The notes: generated by a model from the letters alone, not told the origin. A stretch of 64,000 nucleotides of DNA from Amia ocellicauda (GCF_036373705.1 NW_027102660.1:496001-560000), one strand, 5' to 3'; counted from the stretch's first letter, positions 1 through 9,970 are shown. Program-made: numbers and translations.

Positions 1-330
1 ATAGTTTCTGTGTAATTAAAGAGACCGGCATTAATATATATTAAAACGTTTTCATAACTCTAATGAGCCGCTTCAAAACCACACACACCCATGCATAAGA
101 ACCCATGAGCGCAAACACAAAAATCTTACCGTCGTTGTTCCAGATGATCTCCTCAGCGTTGGGAATTAACTCCTGTTGACTGGTTGAAAAATAATTTTAC
201 AGAACTTAAAACAGATGTTATAGCCTTATTTACAATACATGCACACAACACGCTCTGAGTCAATGAAAATAATCTGAAGACTTGCCTAAAAACTCGTTTA
301 AATCGAATCGCTGATGTTGTTTCCGGACAT
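1..330 (-). pseudogene. Spliced minus-strand gene, exons 1-2 and edge of exon 3 (copy A)
   Basis: Exon 1 lies at 286-330, exon 2 at 130-183, and the first 7 bases of exon 3 at 1-7, by comparison with copies D and E. Exon 1 has the same 1-nt loss as copy E, which puts a stop soon after the ATG. The exon 2 acceptor has changed from CAG to CAA, while its donor (GACG|GTAAG) is intact. The product is unknown; see the copy D and E entries for the full model. Confidence 0.5.
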
Positions 331-905
331 TGTTGATCTTTAGTCTTAAATCGAAAGGTCAGTATGAGTCTGTCGAGCTGAAGACCAGACCTTCATACTT
401 ATACTGATGGCCACATGCCGGATCTGTTTGTAAGGCATTGTTCTGGTCTGGCCTTTGTGCCACCCTGTTACCAATAAACATATCAAAACCAACCAATAAA
501 ATGACACTGCATCAAATTTCAAATAGAAACCAAGATGGAGACGATCTCTCTCCTCTCTACTCTAAACTTTTATTAGAACCTTTTGGTCTCTCAAAAAAAC
601 ATTTTTAAACATCAAGACCTATAGTCAACAACCACTAAGAATATTTCAGGCCTTTATAAGCGCTAAAAAACAACCTGAGCCTAGAAAATAACTATAAAGA
701 TCAAAAATAACTAGCGCTTTTACAGTGATTTTTTTTTTTTTTTTATAGCGATGCTTTGTTTGGTATTAAACAAGTCACAAACTACTCAGAACAGCGTTTA
801 TCCCCGCAAAAGAGATATTTGGGTTTATTTTACAAAGCTTATAAATTATATAGGTTAAAAGTATTCTGAATGTTTTGATATCACACGCCATACCAACTGT
901 TGTCT
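1..905 (-). mobile_element. Copy A: right-hand fragment of endogenous adintovirus/Polinton
   Basis: This stretch matches 34538-35420 of complete copy D and 51543-52447 of copy E almost base for base. It holds exons 1 and 2 of the minus-strand spliced gene plus its upstream region. The rest of the element lies before the window. The viral sequence stops at about 905 (last shared bases ACTGTTGTCT) and changes straight into host repeat TCTACACCTTACGG, without the right terminal inverted repeat. Copy E ends at exactly the same junction, so A and E descend from one truncated ancestor. Confidence 0.85.
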
Positions 906-1201
906 TCTACACCTTACGGTAGCAACAAATCTAACTACTGCTTTACTTTAACAATAATAATGACGGCGACCACGATGACAACAAGAACAACAACAACAAG
1001 AACAACAACAACAACATCATCATCATCATCATCATCAGATTTTAATTAAAAGTGGCTACACCAGCGTTTACAATTTCAACCTGTCGACGGACGGACGCTC
1101 TGAGTGCATCGATTGCGGGCACTCCAATGAAGAAAAGACACCCACCGCCTCCGGGGAACCACGAGGGCAAGCATGACGAAAAGGGCCAGCCCACAGTAGG
1201 C

Positions 1202-1274
1202 TGTTTCCGCCCGGTTTCGAACCGGGGACCTTTCGCGCGTTAGGCGAACATGATAACCACTACACTACGGAAAC
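1202..1274 (-). tRNA. tRNA-Val (anticodon AAC)
   Basis: The reverse complement starts GTTTCCGTAGTGTAGTGG and ends GGTTCGAAACCGGGCGGAAAC plus discriminator A, the standard eukaryotic tRNA-Val sequence with A and B boxes. The anticodon loop reads CT-AAC-GC. A TTTT run about 25 bases past the 3' end can serve as Pol III terminator. One substitution sits next to the D stem (ATCATG where sister copies have ATCACG). Confidence 0.85.
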
Positions 1275-1574
1275 TGACACCGCTGCCTCTTGCTTCAATT
1301 GGTTACCGTTAAAGCCTGCTGGTAAAACGGGCTCAGGTGTTTCAGGTCGGCTAGGCTGTGAGAAGTGCGGCGAAAGGATGCCATTTTCACAGACCTGTTT
1401 GGCATTGCTAAAGGGCACATCAGGACACTTCGGAAACTCTTTCAAAGGCAGGACGCCCTGCGCTCTGACAGTGCCTGCACTTAACCCAACAAGGTGATGC
1501 TGAATGGCTTGTTCAAACGGCTGGTGGTCTTCCGTCACCACCAGACTATGAGAGCTATACTGCGCCTTCAACTA

Positions 1575-1580
1575 CATAAG
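1575..1580. repeat. Target-site duplication, left copy (element B)
   Basis: CATAAG directly precedes the left terminal repeat. The same six bases border copies C to F, and occur once in the unfilled sites of the host repeat. Confidence 0.8.
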
Positions 1581-1764
1581 AGTAGATAGTAGGGTTTTTT
1601 GGGCGCGGCCTATTTTGTTATGACGTATGCCCTAAGCTTATTAATATTCCTACGTCATAATTGGGGGGCGTGATTTTAGGTAGAGTTATTTCCTTAATTA
1701 TTCCTACGTCATATCCGTCAGAAAGTGTGCACCCATAAAACCCTGAACAACAAGGCCACCCATA
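1581..1764 (+). repeat. Left terminal inverted repeat, copy B
   Basis: This is the 184-nt end beginning AGTAGATAGTAGGG. It is inverted at 36101-36284 of copy D. It contains TGACGTA/TACGTCA elements, a repeated ATTCCTACGTCATA block and a GC-rich GGGCGCGGCC. A TATTTAAG box follows at 1810, about 74 nt ahead of the first ATG. Confidence 0.85.
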
Positions 1765-1883
1765 AATACCCCCACCCCTCTGAAGGCAACGCCCCGAAAC
1801 TCTCCTCTCTATTTAAGAACCCGCGCTTCTTTTAGGCAATACCTCTTTAATTCTCAGCTTCTGAAACATCCCGCTTCTTCAAC

Positions 1884-2288
1884 ATGTCCAGCGACATCAA
1901 CATGAAACCCCGCAAGAAACAATCCCGGGCAAGGGTTCCTGTACTCACCAATTTGAAGATTGAACGCTCCTGGGTGTTGTTCTGGGGGGCTCGACGGGGT
2001 TACCGCTTTAAAAGGGATCCCAGCTATGTTGGAGTGGAGCTTTTTGCTTTGGGAGAGAAGGAGGGTACGTTGGAACCTTTTGAGACGGTAATTGAATACT
2101 CTTATGAGGACTGGTTGAAGGTGATGGCCTGGAGAGATCTGGGGCTTGTGGATAAGACTCTAGAAGGCTTGCAAGAGGGTCCAAGAGAATGCGAAATGGA
2201 GTCTCCGACTCAGGGTTTTGAAAGGTGTGAATGGGAAAGCTTGCAGAACTACGACAGACGACGTGTGGGGTTTTGGAGGGGGGTCTGA
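1884..2288 (+). pseudogene. First left-end gene, internally deleted (copy B)
   Basis: The first 123 codons match the 236-residue protein of copies C, D and E: a basic start MSSDINMKPRKKQSRAR, then a Trp/Tyr-rich middle. A 281-nt deletion after codon 123 shifts the frame and ends the protein at 134 residues; copy F has the identical deletion. I do not recognise the family. The gene is first after the terminal repeat, behind its own TATA-like box, where adenovirus-like elements often keep early regulatory genes. Confidence 0.65.
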
Positions 2289-2391
2289 CGGCTCAGGGGC
2301 TACTCTCTTCTAAGAGGGCGGTGTGTCGTGACGTAGTGAAGAGATAGGATAAAAGGTGCAACAATTCATTCATGGTTTAAAATTAAAGAGA

Positions 2392-3240
2392 ATGTCTTAC
2401 CCGAAAGCTGCGGACGTCGACAGGCTCTACAGGCCTCTTCAAACCCGGGATCACCCCTGGTTCTATTCCCCATATTTTGTATACACTCTGGAACCCTTTG
2501 ACTGTGGTTACTCTCCAAGACCTCAGACCCCGGTCCCTCAGGACGAAACAACATGCGGTGCGATGGATGTCCAAATGAGTCTCGGGGATCCCCAGCCTCT
2601 GGAGCTCATGGAGGGCCTCGATTTTGCCGAACTGTCTACCGTCTGTGCGTCTCAGGAGGGGGTCAGTCCAATGGATGGAGAAACACCCCACAAACCACCA
2701 GGCGACCCAATGAGCATCGGACTGTCCCGGGGGCGTGATGAAGACGCAGGATTTATGCCCGGGGTATGTGACCAAGTAAGCAGAGTGGTTAAAAGCACCC
2801 TGGTTTATATTCTGAGTGCTCTCATCGACCGAGCTCTGAAAGAAGTCTGTCGGGGGTGTGAAGTGAATCACCCCAGTCAGTTGAGACACAGTTGTTTGTT
2901 TGAACCAGACCGTTACTATTTCCTGTTCTATTTCAATGTGTTTTACAGAAGACTGAACAAACCGTGGCTGAAACCGGCACTAATCAAGGCGCTCTCTTAC
3001 TCCCACATACATGTCACTGTGGGACAAGTCCAGAAAATCATAGATGAGATTTTGCTGGAGCTGAAAAAGGAGCCGTTTATAATAGAGAAACTTGGGCAGC
3101 TGCTCAATGACCTGGATGAGCCGAGTAGAAAAACCGCTGGCAAGCTAAAAGCTTATTTCTTCCGTAAAGAAGTTAAAGCTGGGGGCAGCGACGAAGAATT
3201 CGACATCTACGCCACTGATTCAGACTCTGACCTGAACTAA
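2392..3240 (+). CDS. Accessory protein with Cys/His cluster and acidic tail (282 aa)
   Basis: This opens at ATG (MSYPKAAD) about 40 nt after a GATAAAAG TATA-like box. The N-terminal half is Pro- and acid-rich. Near the middle is a cluster C-x2-C-x4-H-x5-H-x-C that could bind zinc. Then come aromatic helices (YYFLFYFNVFYRR) and a strongly acidic C-terminus (GGSDEEFD, DSDSDLN). I cannot name a family; a regulatory role is a guess from its place among the left-end accessory genes. The gene is open in B and F, frameshifted in E, and mostly deleted in C and D. Confidence 0.6.
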   Translation: MSYPKAADVDRLYRPLQTRDHPWFYSPYFVYTLEPFDCGYSPRPQTPVPQDETTCGAMDVQMSLGDPQPLELMEGLDFAELSTVCASQEGVSPMDGETPHKPPGDPMSIGLSRGRDEDAGFMPGVCDQVSRVVKSTLVYILSALIDRALKEVCRGCEVNHPSQLRHSCLFEPDRYYFLFYFNVFYRRLNKPWLKPALIKALSYSHIHVTVGQVQKIIDEILLELKKEPFIIEKLGQLLNDLDEPSRKTAGKLKAYFFRKEVKAGGSDEEFDIYATDSDSDLN

Positions 3241-3252
3241 GGGACTTTGAAC

Positions 3253-3645
3253 ATGGGGAATGTTCTGGACTGCTTCTGCAACTGGTTCTGTCATCAACAC
3301 TCTGCAGCTAACCTGAGAGCGCTATTACACCATGTGCTTGACAGAAAAGTAGCCAACGCGAGCCTTTTCTCTACAGATTTAACCATCGATGAGGATCAAC
3401 TTTCAAACCTGGAAAAGTGAATGGCTGCTGTAACAAAGACCGGGGGGTACGAACACTGGGATGAAGGGCTCAAGGGGGCCAAGAATGATATTAGGCCATT
3501 TCATCAACATCTGTATGACCTTTTACTGAGCATGTTTAATACACCTCTGTTTAATTTTAAAATAGGTCATAATGTTGTTTTATTTACATATGTAACTGAG
3601 GTGTGTGCCTACAAGATAAAGAAACAGGTATATTTGTTGATATAG
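3253..3645 (+). pseudogene. BH1-like (Bcl-2-type) protein gene, nonsense mutation (copy B)
   Basis: This is the counterpart of the 130-residue gene at 57357 in copy F. The frame opens at MGNVLDCFCNWFC, but a TTA leucine codon has become TGA at 3418-3420, also seen in copy E. The frame is open again from 3421 to 3645 and includes the BH1-like stretch, here with a substitution (IGHNVVLF). A likely donor site follows the AAGAAACAG codons near the end. Confidence 0.5.
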
Positions 3646-3817
3646 ATCAAGTAACCAATCATCTGATTTCATTTTGTCTGGACCGTAGAAAAAATTGTTG
3701 TGTATGTTATACTTTTCTCAAATGTCTTAAAAGGGGTATCTGCTCTCCTGAAGTTGAATAAAAAACCTTGTATAAAAACTTTGCGCATAGTGTGGGTCTG
3801 TGTGGTTATTTGACAGA

Positions 3818-4909
3818 ATGACTCGGCAAGCTCCCCAAATGCAGGAACTATACTACAACCCAGCCAAGATTGGGGGTTTGGCGGGTAAGAAGGGTTTTCA
3901 AAGAGGACTCGCTGAGGCCGGAGTGAAGGTTAATGATGTGGTTGTTTCAGAATGGTTACGGGAACAAGACGCCTATACCTAACATAAACCTCTCAGGATT
4001 AACTTTAAAAGAAACCGCGTATATGCAACTGACATAGACTCACAATGGCAAATGGATCTAGTCGATATGTCAAATTTATCAAAACATAACAATGGTCACA
4101 AATTGATGTTGATGTGTATCGATGTGTTATCAAAATATGCCTGGGCTCGCATTCTACATAATAAAACAGGTCGGGCGGTGACAAGGGCCTTTGAGGATAT
4201 ATTGTCCCAGGGTCGATGTCCTAAAAAACTGCAGACTGATAAAGGAAAAGAGTTTCTCAACAGAGAATTTCAGAATCTACTGAAGAGACACAAAATACAT
4301 CATTTCACCACCGGTAATGAGCTTAGGGCATCGGTAGTGGAGAGGTTTAACCGCACCATAAAGACCAAAATGTGGAGATATTTTACAGCGGTCAACACGT
4401 TCAAGTATTTTGATAAAGTTCAGGATTTTATCGATGCTTACAACCAAGGGTATCACACCAGTATTAAAATGAAGCCTAAAGATGTTGATCAAAGTAATTC
4501 TTTTAAGGTCTATAAAAAATTATACGGACCATTTATTAAGAAGGGAAAAACTACTTATAAGTTCAACATCGGTGATGTGGTTCGCGTTTCAAAGCTAAGG
4601 AGTACTTTTGCCAAAGGTTATGAAGAAACATTTTCTGACGAATATTTTACAGTTACCGAACAGTTGGCTAGAGACCCACCCGTGTACCGGTTAAAAGACT
4701 ATGACGGGGAGGATATAGAAGGAACGTTTTACGAAGCCGAGTTACAAAAAATTATTGTGGGTAAAGACAGTGTATACAGAGTTGAAAAGATATTAGCTGA
4801 AAAAACCCAGAACCGGAAAAAATATGTGTTGATGAAATGGCTTGGATGGCCTGAAAAGTTCAATAGTTGGGTCCCGGAACAACAGGTTTGCGATATTCAA
4901 TCCTTATAA
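3818..4909 (+). pseudogene. INT: Integrase, nonsense at codon 55 (copy B)
   Basis: This is the retrovirus-like DDE integrase with C-terminal chromodomain that Polintons use to insert. The ATG at 3818 gives MTRQAPQMQELYYNP. A TTA to TAA change at 3980-3982 stops it at codon 55, and the rest of the frame, with all catalytic residues, is open from 3983 to 4909. Otherwise it is nearly identical to the open copy at 12788-13879. A TATAAAAA box lies at 3772, just ahead. Confidence 0.85.
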
Positions 4910-4955
4910 CAACTTGCCCGCGGGTGTGTTGTGGGCATTACTTTCGATACTCAAG

Positions 4956-5688
4956 ATGGAATCAGGAGGCTTCTACGTGACTCTACCCAGTAACGCCTCT
5001 CTCGATATATACCCTAAAAATGAAATATCCAGTTACACGGTACAATTTGGAAAATCTATAGATCTAAGGGGGTCGTGGGAAGTGGGGTTGGCGGAAATAC
5101 AGTATCCTTACACTTGGGCTGTTTTACAAGATAAGGATGCCACCTTCGCCATTTTTGATGATGTTAAAAAGAGTCAATGGACATTCACGATACAAGGAGG
5201 TTATTATGACAATGTGGATAAAATATTAGATGAGATGCATAAACAGTTCTCAGAAGGCACCCCCAACATCAAGCTATATTACAACCCTATTAAAAACAGA
5301 GTGTACAAGGTGTCAAAACCAGGTATTAGCATTCAAACCAGCGGCCAACTGGGGCGTATATTTGGGATCTATTCTGACACAGAGAGCAGGTTCTCAGAAG
5401 TGGTGGGGCGGCTTTTACACTCTTTATGTGTATACGGATATCATAACCCACCAGAGGGTCGGGGATAGTTATGTCCCCCTTTTGAGAAATGTACTTATTA
5501 AAGGTAAAAGCAATGACATGGTCACAATTACTTATGACAAGCCACACTACGTACCAGTCTCAAAGACCCAATTTGACAACATCACGATCGAAGTAAAATC
5601 GGATCAGAATATCAACGTACCCTTCCGCTTCAGTAAAGTTATTGTCAAACTACATTTTCGACCCCTGAAACAGTTTGTACATTATTAA
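4956..5688 (+). pseudogene. Penton-like minor capsid protein, +1 frameshift (copy B)
   Basis: The start MESGGFYVTLPSNASLDIYP and the segment GSWEVGLAEIQYPYTW mark the single-jelly-roll minor capsid (penton) protein of Polintons, which forms the vertices of the particle. The frame from 4956 closes at 5468. The C-terminal part (GGFYTLYVYTDI, then PLLRNVLIKG) continues in the +1 frame to 5688. The shift lies just before GGFYT near 5400 and is present in all five copies. The gene follows the integrase stop closely, and its TAA is one base ahead of the pX ATG. Confidence 0.8.
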
Positions 5689-5689
5689 A

Positions 5690-6178
5690 ATGGCTACCTC
5701 GAGGGGTTATGTAGATCCTAGCGCCTATGTGGATTATTACAAGATGCAAGCCGGGAACGGCTTGCCCGGTTTTGTAGGAGCCCCCACAATGTATGGCGCC
5801 GGTCTAGGAGGACTCTTTCATGGTCTCTTTAGAATGGCCGTACCCCTGCTTAAGAGAGGCTTTGCTATAGCCAGACCCCACTTGAAATCAGCGGCTAAAA
5901 ATATTGTTAGTGACGTGTTCACCAATGTTATGAACCGGGCAGCTAGCCATGAGCATCAGGAGGGTTCGGGTCTCATGGTAATGGCGAGGAGGGGGGGTAA
6001 AAGAAGAAACAGCATGTGTCCACCAGGGCGACGAAGATCCGTGGCTAACAAAAAACGAAGAATCTCTCATTCTCCAACATATCGTGGAAACACTCGGAGA
6101 AGGAAGCAGCACAAGAAAAAACCTGCAAAAAGAAAGTCTCAAAGAAAGAAAAATAGAGCCTCAGGATACATCTTTTAA
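5690..6178 (+). CDS. pX-like basic virion core protein (162 aa)
   Basis: The N-terminal half has a glycine-rich segment (GLPGFVGAPTMYGAGLGGLF) followed by an amphipathic stretch (LLKRGFAIARPHLKSAAKNI), the pattern of the adenovirus pX/mu-like proteins kept in adintoviruses. The last 60 residues are dense in Arg and Lys and would bind packaged DNA. I chose the ATG of MATSRGYVDP because it follows the penton stop in a TAAAATG junction. The gene is open here and in copy C, whereas copies D to F carry a frameshift near codon 24. Confidence 0.75.
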   Translation: MATSRGYVDPSAYVDYYKMQAGNGLPGFVGAPTMYGAGLGGLFHGLFRMAVPLLKRGFAIARPHLKSAAKNIVSDVFTNVMNRAASHEHQEGSGLMVMARRGGKRRNSMCPPGRRRSVANKKRRISHSPTYRGNTRRRKQHKKKPAKRKSQRKKNRASGYIF

Positions 6179-6180
6179 AC

Positions 6181-7495
6181 ATGTCTTTTGTCAACAGTCT
6201 ATCGGAAGAATGCGTCAAATCAGAACTGGATCTGTTTACAGTTCCATACACTCAAACGAGTATAGATAAGATCATATATGTAGAGATTCCCCCTCTTTCT
6301 GCAATTTCAGACACGGCCCCTCTGGAGTTTTTTATAGCTGGCAATGGCGAGGATTATATTGATTTGAATAACACATTTATTTTAATGAACTGTAAAGTGA
6401 CTGATTAGGATGGCGATGCAATCGAGAAGACGGCCAACGCTGGGGTCATCAATTAATCAATTACCCGGTGGCCACCATGTTTTCACAGGTGGATGTGACC
6501 CTGGGAGATCGGCTCATTAGTCAAAGCAGCAATACTTACCCCTATAGAGTCATGATGGAGTGTATCCTTAATTATAGTGAGGAGACCCTAAGCAAACAGT
6601 TCAGCCCCGGCCTTCTCTTCAAAGACATCCCGGAAGCTATGGACGACAAGGATCCAGAGGGACTCAATAAGGGTTTGCAAAAAAGATCGGCCTCTTCAAC
6701 AGAAGGGAGGACCTTTGAGCTAATGGGGCATATCCATGCAGACATATTTTTCCAAGAAAAACTCATGCTCAACGGGGTAGACATTAAAATAAAATGATCC
6801 GTAGTAAAAGTGCTTTTTGTCTGATGACCCCTGATACGGAAAAATATAAACTGACCATATTATCGGCCTCGCTGTTTGTGAAATAAGTGTCCGTCTCCCC
6901 GGCGGTTAAACTAGGACACGCGCTGGCGTTAGTGACGGCAAACGCCAAGTACCCGATCGAAAGAGTCTATATGAAAGTCCACAGTATCCCCGCAGGGACA
7001 CGGGTGATGAACCAGGAAAATCTGTTTCTAGGACAGCTCCCAAAACAGGTTATTATAGGTCTCGTGGATAATGATGCATTTACCGGGGTTTACAACAAGA
7101 ACACCTTTAACTTTAAACATTATAACGCGGAATTTATAGCATTGTACGTCGATGGTGTGCAGGTTCCATCCAGACCTTTTCAACCTGACTTTGAAAACGG
7201 CAATGCGGTTCGTGAATATTACAGTCTAGTACTGGCTACGGGTCGCCATCTCAAGGATCAAACTCTGCTGATCGATCGCCGGGAATACTGCAGCGGTTAC
7301 ACCCTGTATGGTTTCAACCTGACCCCTGACGAAGAGTGTGGACAACATATTTCACTGATGAAGACGGGCAATATGCGTTTGGAGATGCGTTTCAAGCAGC
7401 CTCTACCACACACTGTAAATATGGTCGTGTATGCTGTGTTTGACAACATTATTGAGGTGAATCAGAGGAGAAACGTTCCGTATGATTATTATTAA
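6181..7495 (+). pseudogene. MCP: Major capsid protein, multiply broken (copy B)
   Basis: Homologous to the open 435-residue MCP at 60286-61593. Lesions: a GAG to TAG stop at 6405-6407 (shared with C, D and E), an 8-nt duplication near 6454 (shared with C), a 1-nt loss near 6790 (ATTAAAATAAAATG) and a TAA at 6883-6885 where F has AAA. The C-terminal third is open to 7495. Confidence 0.85.
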
Positions 7496-7496
7496 A

Positions 7497-7850
7497 ATGA
7501 ACACCAGAGAGCTCAACCACATCATGAATGCCCTGGCCGGCTCACGGAAACTGTTTCAAGGAGTCTACGCCTGCGATCAGCTGCCTAAATTTAAGATCAA
7601 GAATTTACCTGCAATGTACATAATCAACACACACCCTAAAAATATGCCCGGAGAACATTGGCTGGCTATTTATCTAAGGGAGGACCACCGTGGTGAATTT
7701 TTTGATTCCTATGCAAACCCCCCGGATTTCAGACCTTTCCCTCGGAAGATCAATAACTTTCTGCTCAACAACTGTCAAGAAACCATTTACAGCGGTCGTC
7801 AAGTACAAAGTCTTCAGACCTTCACTTGTGGTCAGCACTGTGTGCACTAG
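7497..7850 (+). pseudogene. PRO: Adenain-like protease, truncated after the active-site Cys (copy B)
   Basis: The first 115 codons match the 185-residue protease of copies E and F, including GEHWLAIYL (His54) and FFDSY (Asp70). The frame ends just after the TCGQHC box: the element breaks off at 7844 and host sequence supplies two codons and a TAG. The nucleophile is kept, but the rest of the fold is lost. Confidence 0.85.
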
Positions 7851-8039
7851 CACGCATGCACCGCGGGTTGTTTCCGCCCGGTTTCGAACCAGGGACCTTT
7901 CGCGTGTGAGGCGAACGTGATAGCCACTACACTACGGAAACCGACCTGTCCTGGTGTTTCGAATGGCTCCCATCGAAGCCGGCTGGTAAAACGCGCACAG
8001 GCGTTTCCCGTGGGCCAGCCTGTGAGATAAAGGTTTCTA
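7845..8039. repeat. Host repeat carrying tRNA-Val(CAC)
   Basis: Host flank, tRNA gene and downstream segment CGTTTCCCGTGGGCCAGCCTGTGAGATAAAGG, ending in the TTCTA where a Tc1-like element has entered. The same segment without Tc1 occurs at 10120 and 19780. Confidence 0.8.
7869..7941 (-). tRNA. tRNA-Val (anticodon CAC)
   Basis: The reverse complement has the full cloverleaf sequence with anticodon loop CT-CAC-AC, B box GGTTCGAAACC and discriminator A. One T-stem pair is a T-G wobble (CCTGG with CCGGG). It is identical to the gene at 16840-16912, in line with the recent duplication of this block. Confidence 0.85.
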
Positions 8040-9207
8040 CACTCACCTAAAGGATTATTAGGAACACCTGTTCAATAACCAACCAATCATATGGCAGTTG
8101 CTTCAATGCATTTAGGGGTGTGGTCCTGGTCAAGACAATCTCCTGAACTCCAAACTGAAAGTCTGAATGGGAAAGAAAGGTGATTTAAGCAATTTTGAGC
8201 GTGGCATGGTTGTTGGTGCCAGACGGGCTGGTCTGAGTATTTCACAATCTGCTCAGTTACTGGGATTTTCACGCACAACCATTTCTAGGGTTTACAAAGA
8301 ATGGTGTGAAAAGGGAAAAACATCCAGTATGCGGCAGTCCTGTGGGCGAAAATGCCTTGTTGATGCTAGAGGTCAGAGGAGAATGGGCCGACTGATTCAA
8401 GCTGATAGAAGAGCAACTTTGACTGAAATAACCACTCGTTACAACCGAGGTATGCAGCAAAGCATTTGTGAAGCCACAACACGTACAACCTTGAGGCGGA
8501 TGGGCTACAACAGCAGAAGACCCCACCGGGTACCACTCATCTCCACTACAAATAGGAAAAAGAGGCTACAATTTGCACAAACTCACCAAAATTGGACAGT
8601 TGTTGCCTGGTCTGATGAGTCTCGATTTCTGTTGAGACAGAATTTGACGTAAACAGAATGAGAACATGGATCCATCATGCCTTGTTACCACTGTGCAGGC
8701 TGGTGGTGGTGGTGTAATGGTGTGGGGGATGTTTTCTTGGCACACTTTAGGCTCCTTAGTGCCAATTGGGCATCGTTTAAATGCCACGGCCTACCTGAGC
8801 ATTGTTTCTGACCATGTCCATCCCTTTATGACCACCATGTACCCATCCTCTGATGGCTACTTCCAGCAGGATAATGCACCATGTCACAAAGGTTGAATCA
8901 TTTCAAATTGGTTTCTTGAACATGACAATGAGTTCACTGTACTAAACTGGCCCCCACAGTCACCAGATCTCAACCCAATAGAGCATCTTTGGGATGTGGT
9001 GGAACGGGAGCTTCGTGCCCTGGATGTGCATCCCACAAATCTCCATCAACTGCAAGATGCTATCCTATCAATTTGGGCCAACATTTCTAAAGAATGCTTT
9101 CAGCACCTTGTTGAATCAATGCCACGTAGAATTAAGTCAGTTCTGAAGGCGAAAGGGTGTCAAACATAGTATTAGTATGGTGTTCCTAATAATCCTTTAG
9201 GTGAGTG
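8040..9207 (+). mobile_element. Tc1/mariner-like transposon, decayed (1,168 bp)
   Basis: The ends CACTCACCTAAAGGATTATT and their inverted copy, AATAATCCTTTAGGTGAGTG, are flanked by TA on both sides. The unfilled host sequence AGGTTTCTATTTTCACTGACC at 10131 shows that TA is the duplicated target. It lies at the same site as the copy at 17011 and differs mainly by a 17-nt deletion near 8638, so the two came from duplication of the host block rather than separate insertions. Confidence 0.9.
8167..9169 (+). pseudogene. Tc1-like transposase remnant
   Basis: An N-terminal paired-like helix-turn-helix (MGKKGDLSNFERG, SQLLGFSRTTISRVY-like) is followed by DDE segments: WSDESRF (first Asp), QQDNAPCH (second Asp) and SPDLNPIEHLWDVVE (Glu). 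A 17-nt deletion near 8638 and stop codons near 8650 and 8896 break the frame. No functional transposase can be made from this copy. Confidence 0.85.
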
Positions 9208-9739
9208 TATTTTCACTGACCTATTTTGCATTGCTCAAGGACACATCAGGACACTTTGGAAACTCTTTCAAAGGAAGAACGCCCTGAGCTATGACAAGAC
9301 TTACACTTACCCCAACAAGGTGATGCTCAATGGCTTGTTCAAACAGCTGATGCTCGTCTTGTGCCACCATCAGACAATCACAGAGCTATTGTGCCTTCTA
9401 CACCTTACGGTAGCTTTACTTTAACAATAATAATGACGGCGACCACGACGACAAAAAGAAAAACAAGAACAACAACAACAACAACAAGAACAATAACATC
9501 ATCATCAGATTTTAATTAAAAGTGGCTACACCAGCGTTTACAATTTCAACCTGTCGACGGACGGACGCTCTGAGTGCACCGATTTCGGGATACTTCGGAA
9601 ACTCTTTCAAAGGCAGGACGCCCTGCGATCAGACAGTGCCTGCACTTAGCCCAACAAGGTGATGCTGAATGGCTTGTTCAAACGGCTGGTGGTCTTCCGT
9701 CACCACCAGACTATCAGAGCTATTTTGCGCCTTCAACTA

Positions 9740-9745
9740 CATAAG
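9740..9745. other. Unfilled element target site (CATAAG)
   Basis: The host sequence CTTCAACTACATAAGAGTAACAGC is uninterrupted here. In copy D it is split as CTACATAAG|element|CATAAGAGTAACAGC. Further unfilled copies lie at 19391, 53458 and 54422. Confidence 0.85.
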
Positions 9746-9970
9746 AGTAACAGCAATGTCACCGATCCTGCTACGGTCGTATTGCAACAGCAACGACATG
9801 TATCGATTTTAAAAGTGTCAGTTCCAGCGCCTCGCAAAGCTACCCTTCTGCGATCATTTGTTCTCAAGGTCAGGATTTCTTGCCACTCCGAGGAAGAGAA
9901 AACGACGGCCGGCCATGGGGCAGAGAGATGAGGACGGGTAACACGGCACTGGCACGCGTGCACCGCGGGT

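Larger units (their letters stand above)
906..1580. repeat. Host tandem-repeat unit with one tRNA-Val gene
   Basis: This is host DNA between copies A and B. It holds a CAA/CAT trinucleotide microsatellite (about 980-1036), a unit starting TGGCTACACCAGCG that recurs throughout the window, one tRNA-Val(AAC) on the minus strand, and the flank that leads to the element insertion site. It closely follows 52448-52900 joined to about 55400-55684, and lacks about 2.7 kb of repeats present between copies E and F. It also has a 10-nt deletion at about 1362. No protein gene is seen. Confidence 0.8.
1581..7844 (+). mobile_element. Copy B: adintovirus/Polinton truncated in the protease gene
   Basis: The element keeps the left terminal repeat and the plus-strand genes up to the protease. 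After CAGCACTGTGTG in the protease it switches to CACTAGCACGCATGCACCGCGGG, which is the host flank of a tRNA-Val(CAC) gene. All minus-strand genes and the right end are absent. Copy C ends at the identical junction. Relative to C it lacks 281 nt in the first gene but keeps 735 nt that C lacks across genes 2 and 3. Confidence 0.9.

Noticed and set aside
905-1580. CRISPR-like array in the spaced host repeats
   Set aside because: Eukaryotic context, repeat units of about 0.9 kb with tRNA genes, no short regular repeats with unique spacers.
3818-4909. LTR retrotransposon or retrovirus, because of the integrase and chromodomain
   Set aside because: No reverse transcriptase, gag or LTRs; the integrase sits with capsid, protease, ATPase and PolB genes in an element with terminal inverted repeats.
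5390-5420. Classic -1 ribosomal slippery site in penton
   Set aside because: The required change is +1 (or -2) and no X-XXY-YYZ heptamer is visible; kept only as an open question in the findings.
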